From Clostridia bacterium (GTDB lineage: Bacteria > Bacillota_E > SLMV01 > PUMD01), in assembly GCA_003563755.1 (NCBI GenBank), contig PWUB01000255.1:1-6023 (forward strand): a stretch of DNA of 6,023 nt, read 5' to 3'. The translations under genes were made by a program, and so were the position numbers. The notes beneath the pieces are model-generated. The model saw only the letters and a program-made list of their open reading frames with translations. It did no database searches and had not been told where the DNA came from. Positions 5,959 to 6,023 of this stretch are shown here, in pieces; the first letter of the stretch is position 1; every line of letters begins with the position of its first letter.

Positions 5959-6023
5959 TCACTCGGGAGGAACGGGAGCCTGCACATCCGAGGCCAACCG
6001 CTCGAGCAGCTCCTCGAGCTGGC
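5959..6023 (-). CDS. C-terminal end of an unidentified protein (5' end outside window)
   Basis: On the minus strand a frame is open from the right edge for 20 codons and ends at a TGA (5959-5961). The visible tail reads QLEELLERLASDVQAPVPPE: a Leu/Glu-rich helix, then a short Pro-rich end, with strong G/C third-position preference like its neighbours. This looks like a real protein terminus, but it is too short to name. The stop lies 131 nt before the asnS start and 39 nt before the hairpin at 5886-5919. Confidence 0.5.
   Translation of the reverse strand, partial: QLEELLERLASDVQAPVPPE

Noticed and set aside
5998..6019. Inverted GCTCGAG/CTCGAGC near the right edge
   Set aside because: It is explained by repeated Leu-Glu codons in the helical tail of the partial gene.

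Overview
The window (about 60% G+C by eye) reads as a chromosomal segment of a high-GC Bacillota-like bacterium. This placement is inference from gene content: an mrfA-mrfB pair, a YlxY/PdaB-like deacetylase-fold protein, a DacF/PBP5-type carboxypeptidase next to a RodZ-like HTH-membrane protein, and a Thermus-type asparaginyl-tRNA synthetase. It is gene-dense and looks vertically inherited. I see no mobile element, CRISPR array, tRNA or rRNA, and no patch of clearly foreign composition.

Left half, plus strand: the last ~137 codons of an MrfA-type DEAD/DEAH helicase (four-Cys zinc site), then mrfB, whose ATG shares one base with the mrfA stop (TGATG). MrfB is a DEDDh exonuclease with a helical-repeat tail. 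In Bacillus subtilis this pair acts in a UvrABC-independent mitomycin-lesion repair pathway. After a 72-bp gap comes a membrane-anchored polysaccharide-deacetylase-fold protein whose metal-binding residues are mostly replaced. Its Shine-Dalgarno sequence can pair with two different upstream segments.

Right half, minus strand, transcribed from right to left: the tail of an unidentified gene at the right edge, a 131-bp gap with a perfect 11-bp hairpin, then asnS, a rodZ-like gene and a D-alanyl-D-alanine carboxypeptidase gene. The gaps of 29 and 45 nt make a single asnS-rodZ-dac transcript likely. Its last two members both concern the cell envelope: a membrane-anchored shape/cytoskeleton-type protein and a peptidoglycan-trimming enzyme.

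The two gene blocks converge, and the deacetylase-like and carboxypeptidase genes overlap tail to tail by 41 bp, leaving no room for an ordinary terminator between them. I do not see a wholly new system. The points most worth a second look are the degenerate deacetylase, the RNA structures over two translation starts, a strong hairpin inside mrfB, and the convergent overlap.
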